64,000 bases of DNA from Arthrobacter sp. ok362 (GTDB taxonomy: Bacteria > Actinomycetota > Actinomycetes > Actinomycetales > Micrococcaceae). This document shows, piece by piece, positions 8,646 through 18,021 of this stretch. The position numbers were made by a program, and so were the translations under genes. Location: assembly GCF_900102785.1 (NCBI RefSeq), contig NZ_FNGC01000002.1:1-64000 (forward strand), read 5' to 3'. The notes beneath the pieces were generated by a model, which saw only the letters and a program-made list of their open reading frames with translations, ran no database searches and was not told the origin of the DNA. Numbering within the stretch: the first letter of the stretch is position 1; each line of letters opens with the position of its first letter.

Positions 8646-10130
8646 CCATAGGCACAAAGCAGAAGGAACGTCTTGTGGCAACGGGCCATGGCGTCGGTGA
8701 GACACATGGCGTGGACGAGGTCCGCCGGGTGGACGTGGTGGTGGTCGGATCCGGCGTCAGCGGTTCCGCCGCGGCCATGACCGCCGCCCGGCGAGGTGCC
8801 AAAGTCGCGCTGCTGGAGAAGCAGGCGGCGTTCGGCGGTTCGGCCGCGCTCTCGGCGGGCATGTTCTGGACCGCACCGAGCCGTCGATGCCTACCGGAAG
8901 CGGATTCCGCTGGGAAACGTGGATCTCGGCAGCCGCCTGGTGGGCGACTACGAGGAGGCGCTCGCGGAGTTGCGGGCCGCCGGCGTCCGGGTCGCCGGGG
9001 AGCCTAAGCAGGACATCATGACCTTCGGCATCGGCTACTCCACGGACATCCACGGCATCCTGGCCTGGTGCCGGGACCAGGTCCTCGCCGCCGGCGGAGA
9101 GACCACCGCGGGAGCCGTCGTCACGGAACTGGTGCGTGACGCCCGCGCCGTGACGGGAGTCCTGGTGCGCGCCGCGGACGGGCGCCGCATCCGCTACGAG
9201 GCCGGCGCCGTCGTTCTGGCCAGCGGCGGATTCCAGGGCGACCGCGCCGAACTGACGCGTTCCATTGGACCCAACGCGGACAGGCTGGTGCTGCGCTCCA
9301 ACCCCGGTAGCGTCGGCGATGGACTGCGCCTCGCGCGCGCCGCGGGCACCGGAGGGACGACGGCGATGAGCACCTTCTACGGGCACCTGCTGCCGTATCC
9401 GGTCCACAGCTTCGAGGCCGAAAACTACCTGCCTTATTCGCAGTACTACTCCGGCTCCACGGTGCTGGTGAACCTGCAGGGCAAGCGCTTTGCTGACGAG
9501 ACCGACGGCGACGAACTGCTCAACCAAGCGGTCACCTTCCAGCCCCAAGCACGCGGTGTCCTCATCTTCGACGAGTTCGTGCGGAGCACGGAAGTGCTCG
9601 AGGAACCGTTCCCAGGCTTGGGCAGCATCGACCGCCTCGGCATCGCAATCGAAGCCGGCGGGAAGCACGCCGTCGCACAGACTCTTCCGGAACTGGTGGA
9701 CATACTCGCCGGCTGGGGCGTGGACCGCGATCAGCTCTACCGCACCATGGACCGCTATGCGGAAGTTGCGGGCCACGGCGGCGGCACCGCCGATGGCGTC
9801 ACAGTGTCCGCTTCCGCGCGGGCGCCGCAAAACGGCCCCTTCTACGCGCTCATGGTCCAGCCGTCCATCACCTTCACCTTCGGCGGGATCCGCACCAATG
9901 CGCGGGGTGAGGCTCTGGATCACGACGGCGGGACGGTGCCTGGGCTGTTCGCCGCCGGTGCCGATATTGGCGGGCTGTCCAACTACGGTTACGCCGGCGG
10001 CCTGGCCCCGGGCTACATCACCGGCCGCTGGGCCGGTGGGTCCGCGGCCGAGCGGGCGGCCTCATTCGTACGGAACGAAAGCTACGCCGTCGTCGCAGAC
10101 GGGCACGGCAGTGAAAGGAATGCACAGTGA
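8642..10130 (+). pseudogene. FAD-dependent oxidoreductase, interrupted by a frameshift
   Basis: Second FAD_binding_2 paralog. It starts at ATG 8642 (ATGA overlap) and encodes a normal N-terminus with VVVGSGVSGSAAAMTAARRGA and GGSAALSAGMFWTAPS, then loses frame. The remainder, from VDAYRKRIPLGN on, continues one frame over until 10130. One extra base at about 8878-8883, in the run GAGCCGTCGATG, explains the break. Together the parts would give roughly 495 residues, normal for the family. The second part keeps clean coding character and the downstream overlap with 10127, so a sequencing error or a very recent mutation is as likely as true decay. Confidence 0.8.
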
Positions 10131-11680
10131 GTTCAATAGCAGTGAGTTCAACGGCAGACGTCCTGGTGATCGGCGGCGGAGGGTCCGGCATGAGTGCCGC
10201 GATCTCGGCGGCCACCAGCGGAGCCACTGTGATTGTGCTGGAAAAGTGCCCCAAGGTGGGCGGCAGCACCGCGATGTCCGTGGGCTCCTTCACTGCCGCC
10301 AACACGGCCTACCAGTACCGCGCCGGGGTCAATGACAGCATCGAGCTGTTCGTCGAGGACATGAAGGTGGCCAACGGCGAATTCGAGCAGCGCGAAAACA
10401 AGGAACTGCGCCGGATCCTCGCCGAAAACGCAGGCCCCACCGTGGAGTGGCTCGGCAGCATCGGCGTGCAGTTCCTCGGCCCCACCCCCGAGCCACCCTA
10501 CGAGAAGCCGCGCATGCACAACGTCCTGCCCAACTCCGGAGCCTACGCCGAGGCGCTCCGGCGTGAGTGCAAAAAGCGCGGCGTGGTCATCCACACCTCC
10601 ATGCGCGTGGAGGAGTTGCTGCGCAATGCCGACGGCGAGATCATCGGCGCGAGGGCCAACGGCGTGGAGTACTTCGGTCGCCAGGGCGTCATCCTGGCAA
10701 CCGGCGACTATTCGGCATCCACCGAAATGAAGGCCAAGTACGTGGGGCAGGACGCGGCCAAGATCCCGCCGGTCAACCCCAACAACACCGGCGACGGTTT
10801 TAAGCTGGGAACCGAGGCGGGCGGGGTCATGATCCAGATGGACCGCCTGTATGAGGGGCTTCGCTTTGCCCCCTCCACCCGGGTGGACCCGATCAAGATG
10901 CTTCCGTCCCATCCGCTCATTTCCAAGGCAATGCGCCTGGTGGCCGAGCGCCTGCCGCGGAAGATCCTGGCCTACGTCATCCGCGGCGCCCTGACCAGCT
11001 GGGTTGGCCCCAACAACACCATGTATCGTGCCGGGGCGATCCTGGTGGGCCACGGCGGGAAGCGAATCGCCAACGAGGATTGGGACCAGGCCATGGCACG
11101 GGCCACCGCTGCCGATGGCAAGAACACCGCCTACATGATCTTCGACGAGCGGGTGGCCAAAAAGTTCTCGACGTGGCCCAACCCGGTGTCCACGTTCCCC
11201 GGAGTGGCCTACGCCTACGTCGATGACTACAAGCGGTACCGCCCGGACGTGTACCACCGGGCTGGCACCATCGAGGAACTGGCCGCGAGCACCGGCCTCG
11301 ATCCCGCGGCGCTGACAGCGAGCGTTGCGGAATGGAATGCAAAGGTGGAGGTGGGCAACGACGACGACTTCAACCGCCAGCACCTTGGCCAGGGCGTGAG
11401 CGAGGGGCCGTTCTACGCGCTCGGCCCGATGAACGCCTACATCACCCTGGCCGACGGCGGACTGGCCGTCGACACCGAACTCCGGGTGACCACGGCCGAA
11501 GGCGAAGCCATCCCCGGCCTGTGGGCCGCCGGATCAACCGGGCAGGGCGGACTCCAGCTGCTCAACCACGGGCTGCACATCGGCTGGGCAATGGTTTCGG
11601 GACGCATCGCCGGACGCAATGTGGCCCAGGCCCCGAGCCGGCGTGACCTGAGGGTCGCGGCAGGCGTCGCCGTGGGCTAA
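10127..11680 (+). CDS. FAD-dependent oxidoreductase (FAD_binding_2 / 3-ketosteroid dehydrogenase-like)
   Basis: A 517-residue flavoprotein, third in the tandem set. The GTG start overlaps the preceding stop (GTGA). It carries VIGGGGSGMSAAISAATSG for FAD binding, GGSTAMSVGSF, VILATGDYSAS, and the C-terminal GLWAAGSTGQGGLQL segment that closes the FAD site. Longer than the first paralog mainly in the capping domain, so the three enzymes probably act on different intermediates of one pathway. No heme-binding or iron-sulfur motifs are present, so the electron acceptor must be external. Confidence 0.9.
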   Translation: MSSIAVSSTADVLVIGGGGSGMSAAISAATSGATVIVLEKCPKVGGSTAMSVGSFTAANTAYQYRAGVNDSIELFVEDMKVANGEFEQRENKELRRILAENAGPTVEWLGSIGVQFLGPTPEPPYEKPRMHNVLPNSGAYAEALRRECKKRGVVIHTSMRVEELLRNADGEIIGARANGVEYFGRQGVILATGDYSASTEMKAKYVGQDAAKIPPVNPNNTGDGFKLGTEAGGVMIQMDRLYEGLRFAPSTRVDPIKMLPSHPLISKAMRLVAERLPRKILAYVIRGALTSWVGPNNTMYRAGAILVGHGGKRIANEDWDQAMARATAADGKNTAYMIFDERVAKKFSTWPNPVSTFPGVAYAYVDDYKRYRPDVYHRAGTIEELAASTGLDPAALTASVAEWNAKVEVGNDDDFNRQHLGQGVSEGPFYALGPMNAYITLADGGLAVDTELRVTTAEGEAIPGLWAAGSTGQGGLQLLNHGLHIGWAMVSGRIAGRNVAQAPSRRDLRVAAGVAVG

Positions 11681-11770
11681 AGGCCTGCGGGGCAGGGCAC
11701 CGTAGACGCCGACGTGGACGCTTGAAAATCTCTCATTGTGGCGACTGCCCAACCGCGCCACGATGGTCGT

Positions 11771-12517
11771 ATGAGCGCTGAAACGCCGAAGGTGGCCGAG
11801 CTGAACCTTCCCCAGGCCTTCCTCCTTCTCGCAACGAACGACCAACACGGCACACCTCAGGTGCCGATATACGCACTCAGGACGACTTTGGCAGGGGCAA
11901 TATTGGCCGAGCTGGACCTGATCGGTGCAATCGGGCTGCAGGGAAAGCGCGTCAGGGCTACCGGCACCGCACCACAAACGGACTTCCAGCACGAGCTGGA
12001 GCTCATCCGTAGCAAATCTCGGCCCCACACGCCCAAGCGGTGGGTCTCCATGCTGGAGGGTCGCGCCGAAGTGCAGCGTGTCTACGAGGGGTTGGCGGCA
12101 CTGGGCATCGTGGAACATGTCGGCGAAAAACACCTGGGTCTGTTCCGGACCGTGCGGTACCCGGAGAAGGACCACGCTCCGGAGGCGGCGCTCCTGAAAA
12201 AGATCCAGGCCGAACTCAGCGCTGCGCCGTCCGGTGCCGGGACGCCCGCTCCCGCGAAGTCTGATGCCACGGCGACCAATGTCGGGGTACCCGAGGCCGG
12301 GGCGCCCGCTTCCGCGAAGCCTGATGTCCAGGCGCCCGATGCCAGGACCACAGCGCTGATCGCCTTGCTTCAGGCTGCCGGGCTGCTCGGCAAGCTCGTA
12401 CCGGCAACGGATAAGATCCGGACAAGTGAGCTGGCGAAGGACTATTGGCCTTCCCGCGCGGTGGAGGACGAACTGCGCATGATCAGACTGGCGGAGGAAG
12501 AAGAACCAGGCTTATGA
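11771..12517 (+). CDS. GPP34 (GOLPH3-like) family phosphoprotein
   Basis: A 248-residue protein whose opening NLPQAFLLLATNDQHGTP, followed by LAGAILAELDLIGAI, matches the GPP34 fold, an all-helical domain that in eukaryotic GOLPH3 binds phosphatidylinositol-4-phosphate at Golgi membranes. Actinobacterial members are common but of unknown role. Between about residues 155 and 195 an Ala/Pro-rich linker with two similar units (GTPAPAKSDATA and GAPASAKPDVQA) separates the core from a conserved final helix pair. A GTG at 11738 is an alternative start. Neither has a clear ribosome site. Confidence 0.8.
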   Translation: MSAETPKVAELNLPQAFLLLATNDQHGTPQVPIYALRTTLAGAILAELDLIGAIGLQGKRVRATGTAPQTDFQHELELIRSKSRPHTPKRWVSMLEGRAEVQRVYEGLAALGIVEHVGEKHLGLFRTVRYPEKDHAPEAALLKKIQAELSAAPSGAGTPAPAKSDATATNVGVPEAGAPASAKPDVQAPDARTTALIALLQAAGLLGKLVPATDKIRTSELAKDYWPSRAVEDELRMIRLAEEEEPGL

Positions 12518-12553
12518 GGCTTCCATGAAATCGCTAGGCACGGGAGTTGAGCC

Positions 12554-12877
12554 CTAAGTGTTGAGCCCCCAATGGACTCGGATTGCCTCTGCAATTCGGC
12601 CGGCGGCGACATCGACCCGGAAAGCAACGGGTGCGGTCCCTGTCTCTTCGATGACCGTGTCACGGTACACGCGGCCGCATGATGGACACAGGGTGTAGAG
12701 TTCCTCATCCTCCGGCCATTTGGCCAGCCCTGCGGGGACAGGGGTGTTCCCTCCGATGTAAACGGGGATGCCTTCTGAGTTGCACTGGATTAATCCGTTT
12801 TGGCTGACAGTGTTACCGCATACGCAGGTGATGGTGGTGACATCATGGCCGATGACATCGGCGGTTTCAGTGTCCAT
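12554..12877 (-). CDS. hypothetical zinc-ribbon-like protein
   Basis: A 107-residue protein with two cysteine pairs, CVCGN near residue 18 and CPSCG near residue 64, plus another Cys at about 32. Such CxC...CxxC spacing is usual for a zinc ribbon. The region GLAKWPEDEELYTLCPSCGRVYRD is the most conserved-looking part. A GGAG sequence precedes the ATG. No enzyme or DNA-binding signature is seen. It stands alone between GPP34 and the sugar-acid operon. Confidence 0.65.
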   Translation of the reverse strand: MDTETADVIGHDVTTITCVCGNTVSQNGLIQCNSEGIPVYIGGNTPVPAGLAKWPEDEELYTLCPSCGRVYRDTVIEETGTAPVAFRVDVAAGRIAEAIRVHWGLNT

Positions 12878-13010
12878 GATGAGCTCCCGGCGTTGTTGGG
12901 ACGTTCTGTTTGTAGCCTATGCCTGCGGATCGGCCAGATGGCCTCTTGGCGATCAAATAACTTCAGCAATCGTGCGGCCGGCTTCTGCCTTTCCGTCGGT
13001 AGGCACGGTC

Positions 13011-14093
13011 CTAACGGTTGGTGGACGTGCCCTGTCCTTGAGCCGCGGTCAGGACTTCCGCCAGGGTCGCCATGGAGTTGTCGCCGGGGGTGGTCATTGC
13101 CAATGCACCGTGGGCCGCACCGATATCAACGGCTTCTTGAACCGAGAGTCCCTGCAACAAACCGTAGATCAGGCCGGACGCGAATCCGTCGCCGCCGCCA
13201 ACCCGGTCGAGAATCTCCAGGTCCATCCGTTCCCGGGAGGTAACGGTTCCGGTCGCTGATGTGTGGCACATGCCGTGCCAGTCGTTGCGGCTGGCGCTGC
13301 TGACCCTACGGGTGGTTGTGGCAATCATGCCCAGGTTGGGGAACCGGGCGAGTGTCCGGGATGCGATTGAGGTAAATCGCGGCGCGCCTGCCAGGGGCTC
13401 GGGGGGAGCCTCGATGCCGAGCCTGTCGATAAAGTCGCTTTCACCTCCAATGACGACGTCGGCGGATTCGGTGAGCTGCGTGAAAACGGCGGCGGCCCGC
13501 TCCTGGCCCCCGTGGTCTGCCCACAGGCTCGGACGGTAGTTAAGGTCCACGGAGACAACCGTGCCGTGTTTCCGGGCGGACGTCATGGCGGCGATCGCCG
13601 TCGCACAAGAGTTGTCGGAGAGCCCGGCAAAGATGCCGCCGGTGTGGAACCAGCGGACGCCGCGCACGCCGAAGAGGTCCTCGAAGTCCACGTCCTCGGC
13701 GCTCATCTGCGAGACTGCCGTATTTCCGCGGTCGGAGACGCCCCGCGCGCCGCGGATGCCAAAGCCTCGTTCCGTGAAGTTCAGCCCGTTGCGGGCATCA
13801 CGTCCCAGACCGTCATACGGAACCCACTTAATGAGGGAGGTGTCCACGCCGCCGGCGCGGGCCAGGCCTTCGATGAGATGCCCGATGTCATTGTCGACGA
13901 GCGCTGACAGTGCGGCTGTCCGCTGCCCGAAGACGTGGCTCAGGGCCCGGATCGCGTTGTACTCGCCGCCGCCCTCCCATACGTCGAATTGCCGGGCCGT
14001 GCGGATCCGCCCGGCTCCCGGGTCCAGGCGCAGCATGATCTCACCCAGCGCCACGGCATCGTAGGACGCGTCGGCTTTGACCGTCAGAGGCAT
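13011..14093 (-). CDS. kdgK: PfkB family sugar kinase, probable 2-keto-3-deoxygluconate kinase
   Basis: A 360-residue ribokinase/PfkB-fold enzyme that would phosphorylate a 2-keto-3-deoxy sugar acid with ATP. The N-terminal GEIMLRLDPG..R and the G-G-G-E-Y-N-A segment are typical of KDG kinases. The anion-hole/catalytic motif DRVGGGDGFASG lies near residue 310 with the expected catalytic Asp. The start overlaps the aldolase stop by one base (TGATG). Paired with a KDPG-type aldolase it gives the two final steps from a 2-keto-3-deoxyaldonate to pyruvate plus glyceraldehyde-3-phosphate. Exact sugar unknown. Confidence 0.87.
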   Translation of the reverse strand: MPLTVKADASYDAVALGEIMLRLDPGAGRIRTARQFDVWEGGGEYNAIRALSHVFGQRTAALSALVDNDIGHLIEGLARAGGVDTSLIKWVPYDGLGRDARNGLNFTERGFGIRGARGVSDRGNTAVSQMSAEDVDFEDLFGVRGVRWFHTGGIFAGLSDNSCATAIAAMTSARKHGTVVSVDLNYRPSLWADHGGQERAAAVFTQLTESADVVIGGESDFIDRLGIEAPPEPLAGAPRFTSIASRTLARFPNLGMIATTTRRVSSASRNDWHGMCHTSATGTVTSRERMDLEILDRVGGGDGFASGLIYGLLQGLSVQEAVDIGAAHGALAMTTPGDNSMATLAEVLTAAQGQGTSTNR

Positions 14094-14761
14094 CAGGTCG
14101 ATCCCTTGTTCGTGCGGTGGTGTTCGGCCAGCGCTGAACGGGTTTCAGCGCACAGGCGGGCAATTTCCTGGAAGTTGCCCGCAACAATCGCGGCGCGGGG
14201 GACCATCCAGCTGCCTCCGGCGGCGAACACCGCAGGATGGTCCAGGTAGGCGTTCACGTTGTCCGGGCGCAGGCCGCCGCTGGGCATGAACCGCACCTCG
14301 GGGAAGGGGCCGGAGAGTGCGCTGAGCATCGGCAGGCCGCCTGCTTGTTCGGCGGGGAAGAACTTCACGTGCCGGAGGCCGGCAGCTACGGCCGCCTGCA
14401 GTTCTGAGGCTGTTGCGACTCCCGGGATGGCGGTGACGCCGCGCTCACGGCACCGTGTAACGACGTCGGCTCCGAACCCGGGGCTGACGATGAACTTCGC
14501 GCCCGCATCGGCGGCGAGATCCACGTCGGCGGCGTTCAGCACCGTGCCGGCACCGAGCAGGAGATCGGTGCGCCCGCGAAGTGCCTTCAGCGCTTCCAGG
14601 CCGGCAGGCGTGCGGAAGGTGATTTCAGCGCAGGGGATTCCGCCTGCAACCAGGGCGTCGGCGAGTTCGTTCGCCCCGGCAGGGTCATTCAGGACCACCA
14701 CCGGAACTATCTGGATTTCAGCGAGTATCCCGGTGACGGTTGCTGTCGAGGTGTGAGTCAT
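14093..14761 (-). CDS. eda: bifunctional KDPG / KHG aldolase
   Basis: A 222-residue class I aldolase that splits 2-keto-3-deoxy-6-phosphogluconate (or 4-hydroxy-2-oxoglutarate) to pyruvate and an aldehyde. Key parts are CAEITFRT with the catalytic Glu, LLGAGTVLN, and HVKFFPAE with the Schiff-base Lys, followed by the SGGLRPDNVNAYL phosphate-binding end. The ATG at 14761 is preferred because it makes an ATGA overlap with the upstream SDR; an earlier ATG at 14773 lies inside that gene. Product of this step feeds lower glycolysis. Confidence 0.92.
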   Translation of the reverse strand: MTHTSTATVTGILAEIQIVPVVVLNDPAGANELADALVAGGIPCAEITFRTPAGLEALKALRGRTDLLLGAGTVLNAADVDLAADAGAKFIVSPGFGADVVTRCRERGVTAIPGVATASELQAAVAAGLRHVKFFPAEQAGGLPMLSALSGPFPEVRFMPSGGLRPDNVNAYLDHPAVFAAGGSWMVPRAAIVAGNFQEIARLCAETRSALAEHHRTNKGST

Positions 14762-15528
14762 CGTCCCAGCCATCCGCCGTCCACTGACAGCACCGTGCCG
14801 GAGACGTAGTCCGAGGCGCGGCTGGCCAGGAAGACGACGGCCCCGGCCATGTCATCGGCAGTGCCCCAGCGGCCGGCCGGGATGCGGTCCAATATTGCTT
14901 GGGACCGGCTGGGGTCGTTGCGCAACGCCTCGGTGTTATCTGTGGCGATATACCCGGGGGCGATGGCGTTGACGTTGATGCCGTGGACCGCCCACTCGTT
15001 GGACAGCGCCTTGGTCAGTCCGGCGATGCCGGATTTGGCGGCGGTATAGCCGGGGACGTTGATGCCGCCCTGGAAGCTCAGCAGGGACGCGGTGAAAATG
15101 ATCTTGCCCCCGGCGCCACGCTGGATCATGGCCTGGCCGATTTCGCGGCTCAGCACAAACTGCGAGGACAGATTCACCTGCAGCACATGGTCCCAGAGAT
15201 CGTCCGAGTGCTCTGCCGCGGGTGCCCGCTCGATGGTGCCCGCGTTGTTGACGAGGATGTCGACGGGCCGTTCCATGGCGGCGAGTTCAACGCCAAGGGC
15301 GCCGACCGCTTCCCGGTCCGAGAAGTCGACGGTCCGGGCGCTGAAATTGCGCCCGAGTGACTCGACCGCCTGGGCGACCTGGCTGCCCTCGGGCTCCAGG
15401 GTTGCGCTGACGCCGATGATGTCGGCCCCGGCGGCGGCCAGGGCCTCGGCCATGGCCCGTCCCAGGCCGCGTTTCGCGCCGGTGACAACAGCAAGCTTCC
15501 CGGTCAGGTCGAACGAATGTGTGCTCAC
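14758..15528 (-). CDS. SDR family oxidoreductase, 2-deoxy-D-gluconate 3-dehydrogenase (KduD)-like
   Basis: A 256-residue SDR. The GTG start at 15528 overlaps the upstream Zn-dehydrogenase stop by 4 bases; the longer open frame upstream runs through that gene in another frame and is not coding. It has TGAKRGLGRAMAEALAAAG for cofactor binding, NNAG, YTAAKSG with the catalytic Tyr/Lys, and an SVDGGWLGR end. The IGVSATLEPEG region and length fit KduD/gluconate-5-dehydrogenase enzymes, which act on keto-deoxy or keto sugar acids. Its position with a Zn-dehydrogenase suggests an oxidation/reduction pair that isomerises a hydroxyl group. Confidence 0.88.
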   Translation of the reverse strand: MSTHSFDLTGKLAVVTGAKRGLGRAMAEALAAAGADIIGVSATLEPEGSQVAQAVESLGRNFSARTVDFSDREAVGALGVELAAMERPVDILVNNAGTIERAPAAEHSDDLWDHVLQVNLSSQFVLSREIGQAMIQRGAGGKIIFTASLLSFQGGINVPGYTAAKSGIAGLTKALSNEWAVHGINVNAIAPGYIATDNTEALRNDPSRSQAILDRIPAGRWGTADDMAGAVVFLASRASDYVSGTVLSVDGGWLGR

Positions 15529-16550
15529 GCCGGTACCGCCTGGCAGTCGACCAGGATCTTCATGGCATCGCCGGCAGCGAGCCGGCTGAAGGCATCCGCG
15601 GTCCGCTCGAGGGGTACGGTTCCGGTGATCAGCTGATCGGCCGGTATGACACCGGCGGCCAGCAGCTCCACCGCCGTCTCGAAGTCCCGGCGTTCGTAGA
15701 CCCGGGCGCCCACGAGGGTCAGTTCGCGCCAGAACACCCGCTGAAGGTCCACGGGCCGGGGCTGGGGGTGGATGGCCACGATCACGAGCCGGCCCCTCAC
15801 CTTTGCCAGCGCCGTCGCTCCCAGCACCGCGGCCGCAGCCCCGGAAACCTCGAAGACGACGTCGGCGCCGGCGCCGCCTGTCCAGGTGTTGACCCATTCG
15901 ACCTGGTCCTGCGCCTGCGGGTCCAGTACTTCAAAGCCCAGCTCTTGAATCCTGGCGCGGCGGTCGCCGTCGAGCTCCAGCACAACAACCTCGGCGCCGG
16001 CATGCCGGGCGGAGGTGGCGATGAGGACACCGATGGGTCCGCCGCCGATGACGACGGCTTTCTCGCCCGGTTGAATCTCGGCGCGGCGGACGTCGTGGAC
16101 CGAAACCGCAACGGGTTCAACCAGGGCGGCGTGATCCAGGCGCAGGGAATCCGGCAGCCTGACAAGGACGGTCTCCGGGACGTTCCACTGCTTCTGCAGC
16201 GAGCCCGCCGAGTCGATGCCGATGAAGTTCAGGTTCTGGCAAATATGCTGATGTCCGGCCTTGCACGCGGGGCAGTCGCCGCACCAGTCAAGGGGCATGA
16301 CCGTGACCGGGTCGCCAAGGTTCCAGCCGCTGACGCCTTCGCCGAGAGCCGAGATGCGGCCGGACATTTCGTGACCGATGATCGCCGGAAAGGTGACCCG
16401 GGAGTCCATGTTGCCGTGCAAGATGTGAAGATCGGTCCCGCAGATTCCCGTGAAGGCGACGTCGATCTGGACCTCGCCCGGCGCGGGCGGGCGTTGGCTG
16501 CTTTCGACGATGTTGATGGTGCTGTTGCCGATGTATGTTGCCGCTGGCAT
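15525..16550 (-). CDS. zinc-dependent dehydrogenase, sugar-acid (L-galactonate / L-idonate 5-dehydrogenase-like)
   Basis: A 341-residue medium-chain dehydrogenase. Catalytic zinc ligands are seen in GICGTDLHI (Cys about 37) and IIGHEMSG (His/Glu about 60), and the structural zinc site CGDCPACKAGHQHIC holds four Cys. GGGPIGVLIA is the NAD-binding loop. Within the MDR family the pattern is close to sorbitol/idonate-type dehydrogenases. AAAGGAATAAGAC precedes the ATG. It is second in the operon after the fuconate-type dehydratase, and probably oxidises an aldonate or polyol. Confidence 0.85.
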   Translation of the reverse strand: MPAATYIGNSTINIVESSQRPPAPGEVQIDVAFTGICGTDLHILHGNMDSRVTFPAIIGHEMSGRISALGEGVSGWNLGDPVTVMPLDWCGDCPACKAGHQHICQNLNFIGIDSAGSLQKQWNVPETVLVRLPDSLRLDHAALVEPVAVSVHDVRRAEIQPGEKAVVIGGGPIGVLIATSARHAGAEVVVLELDGDRRARIQELGFEVLDPQAQDQVEWVNTWTGGAGADVVFEVSGAAAAVLGATALAKVRGRLVIVAIHPQPRPVDLQRVFWRELTLVGARVYERRDFETAVELLAAGVIPADQLITGTVPLERTADAFSRLAAGDAMKILVDCQAVPA

Positions 16551-16577
16551 GTCTTATTCCTTTATTGGGAGGCTTTT

Positions 16578-16604
16578 GCGGGGCCGGGACAGGCCCGGCC
16601 CCGC
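16578..16604 (-). terminator. GC-rich hairpin between dehydratase and dehydrogenase genes
   Basis: An 11-bp perfect stem (GCGGGGCCGGG with its complement) around a 5-base loop fills the 61-base gap between the fuconate-type dehydratase and the Zn-dehydrogenase. On the transcribed strand it is followed by AAAA rather than a U-run, so it is more likely an mRNA-stabilising or partial attenuating structure that raises dehydratase expression over the rest of the operon. Confidence 0.5.
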
Positions 16605-16611
16605 GGATGAC

Positions 16612-17934
16612 TTAGACGCTGACGGGAGCGGCGTTCCTGGCTTTAGCCCAGTACGTGCCTGCGGGAAATGAGAACTCGGCCAGGGTGGTCTCGAACATCT
16701 CTGCGCTGTAGCCGGGAAGGGACGGCAGGACGTACGCGCCGTCGCGCACGATGCAGGGATCGACGAAATGCTCGTGGAGGTGATCAACGAACTCGGTAAC
16801 CCGACCCTCCAGGCTTCCCGAGACGGCAACGAAGTCGAAGATCGACAGGTGCTGCACCAGCTCGCAGAGGCCCACGCCGCCTGCGTGGGGACAGACCGGG
16901 ACCCCGAATTTGGCTGCCATGAACAGCACGGAAAGAACCTCATTGACGCTGCCCAGCCGGCAGGCGTCCAGCTGGCAGTAGTCGATTGCCTCGGCCTGGA
17001 ACAGCTGCTTGAACAGGACACGGTTCATTCCGTGTTCGCCGGTGGCTACACCGATGGGTGCCACGGCCTTCCGGACCGCAGCATGCCCGAGGACATCGTC
17101 CGGGCTGGTCGGTTCTTCGATCCACAGCGGCTTGAATTCGGCCAAGGCGCTGACCCACTCGATCGCCTCCGGAACGTCCCAGACCTGGTTCGCGTCGATC
17201 ATCAGGTGGGCGTCGTCGCCGATGACTTCGCGGGCGATTGAACAGCGGCGGACGTCGTCCTGAAGATCGGCGCCGACCTTCAGCTTGATGTGACGGTAGC
17301 CCGCGTCCACAGCCTCCTGGCAGAGCATGCGGAGTTTGTCGTCGGAGTAACCGAGCCAGCCGGCAGACGTGGTGTAGGAGGGGTATCCGGACACATCCAG
17401 CTGCGCGATCCGGTCTTTGCGTGTTCCTTCGAGGTTCCTCAGCAGCTCCAGTGCTTCGTCGCGGGTGAGCGCGTCCGAGAGGTAACGCATGTCCGCGGCG
17501 TTGACGAGCTCTTCCGGTGTCATCTCGGCCAGCAGCCTCCACAGCGGCTTGCCGGCCCGGCGTGCGGCCAGGTCCCACACGGCGTTCATGACTGCGGCGA
17601 GGGCGAGGTGAATGACGCCTTTCTCCGGGCCGAGCCAGCGAAGCTGGGAGTCGGACTGCAGTTCGCGGTAGATGCCGCCCAGATCCGAAGTGATCTCTTC
17701 GACGCTGCGTCCGATCAGCGGCAGCGCACGCTGTTCGGCGGCGGCAACACAAAGGTCGTTGCCGCGGCCAATCGTGAAGGTGAATCCGTAGCCCGAGAGC
17801 TGCGGGTCGTCGGTGTGGAGGACGACGTAAGCGGCGGAGTAGTCGCCGTCCTTGTTCATGGCGTCAGAGCCGTCCGCGGTCAGTGATGTGGGGAAGCGGA
17901 CGTCTACGACGTCGACCCCGGTGATGACTGTCAT
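16612..17934 (-). CDS. fucD: L-fuconate dehydratase-like enolase superfamily enzyme
   Basis: A 440-residue sugar-acid dehydratase, the length of the known Xanthomonas L-fuconate dehydratase. It removes water from an aldonate to give a 2-keto-3-deoxy acid in the cytoplasm. The KxK pair is at K217/K219, magnesium ligands at D247, E274 and E300, and a GEHGMN loop follows, with GGVGLCE containing the later catalytic-His region. The [14 protein letters not shown]-terminus fits FucD rather than mandelate racemase. AAGGAATCAAA precedes the ATG. FucD enzymes also accept L-galactonate and D-arabinonate. First gene of the operon ending at 13011. Confidence 0.88.
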   Translation of the reverse strand: MTVITGVDVVDVRFPTSLTADGSDAMNKDGDYSAAYVVLHTDDPQLSGYGFTFTIGRGNDLCVAAAEQRALPLIGRSVEEITSDLGGIYRELQSDSQLRWLGPEKGVIHLALAAVMNAVWDLAARRAGKPLWRLLAEMTPEELVNAADMRYLSDALTRDEALELLRNLEGTRKDRIAQLDVSGYPSYTTSAGWLGYSDDKLRMLCQEAVDAGYRHIKLKVGADLQDDVRRCSIAREVIGDDAHLMIDANQVWDVPEAIEWVSALAEFKPLWIEEPTSPDDVLGHAAVRKAVAPIGVATGEHGMNRVLFKQLFQAEAIDYCQLDACRLGSVNEVLSVLFMAAKFGVPVCPHAGGVGLCELVQHLSIFDFVAVSGSLEGRVTEFVDHLHEHFVDPCIVRDGAYVLPSLPGYSAEMFETTLAEFSFPAGTYWAKARNAAPVSV

Positions 17935-18021
17935 TTTGATTCCTTAACGAATGAGCTGGTGAGTGCGGGCGTGGCGTTCCAAAGTGATGCTCTGAGATCG
18001 AATCCTATAGGAATATCCGTA

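Noticed and set aside
3260..11722. Similarity between 3260-3290 and 11691-11721 as a mobile repeat
   Set aside because: The match is about 30 bases with mismatches and no element ends or further copies; too little to call a repeat.
15529..15897. N-terminal extension of the KduD-like SDR
   Set aside because: It overlaps the Zn-dehydrogenase in another frame and is Arg/Gly-rich; the GTG at 15528 gives a normal SDR with an operon-type overlap.
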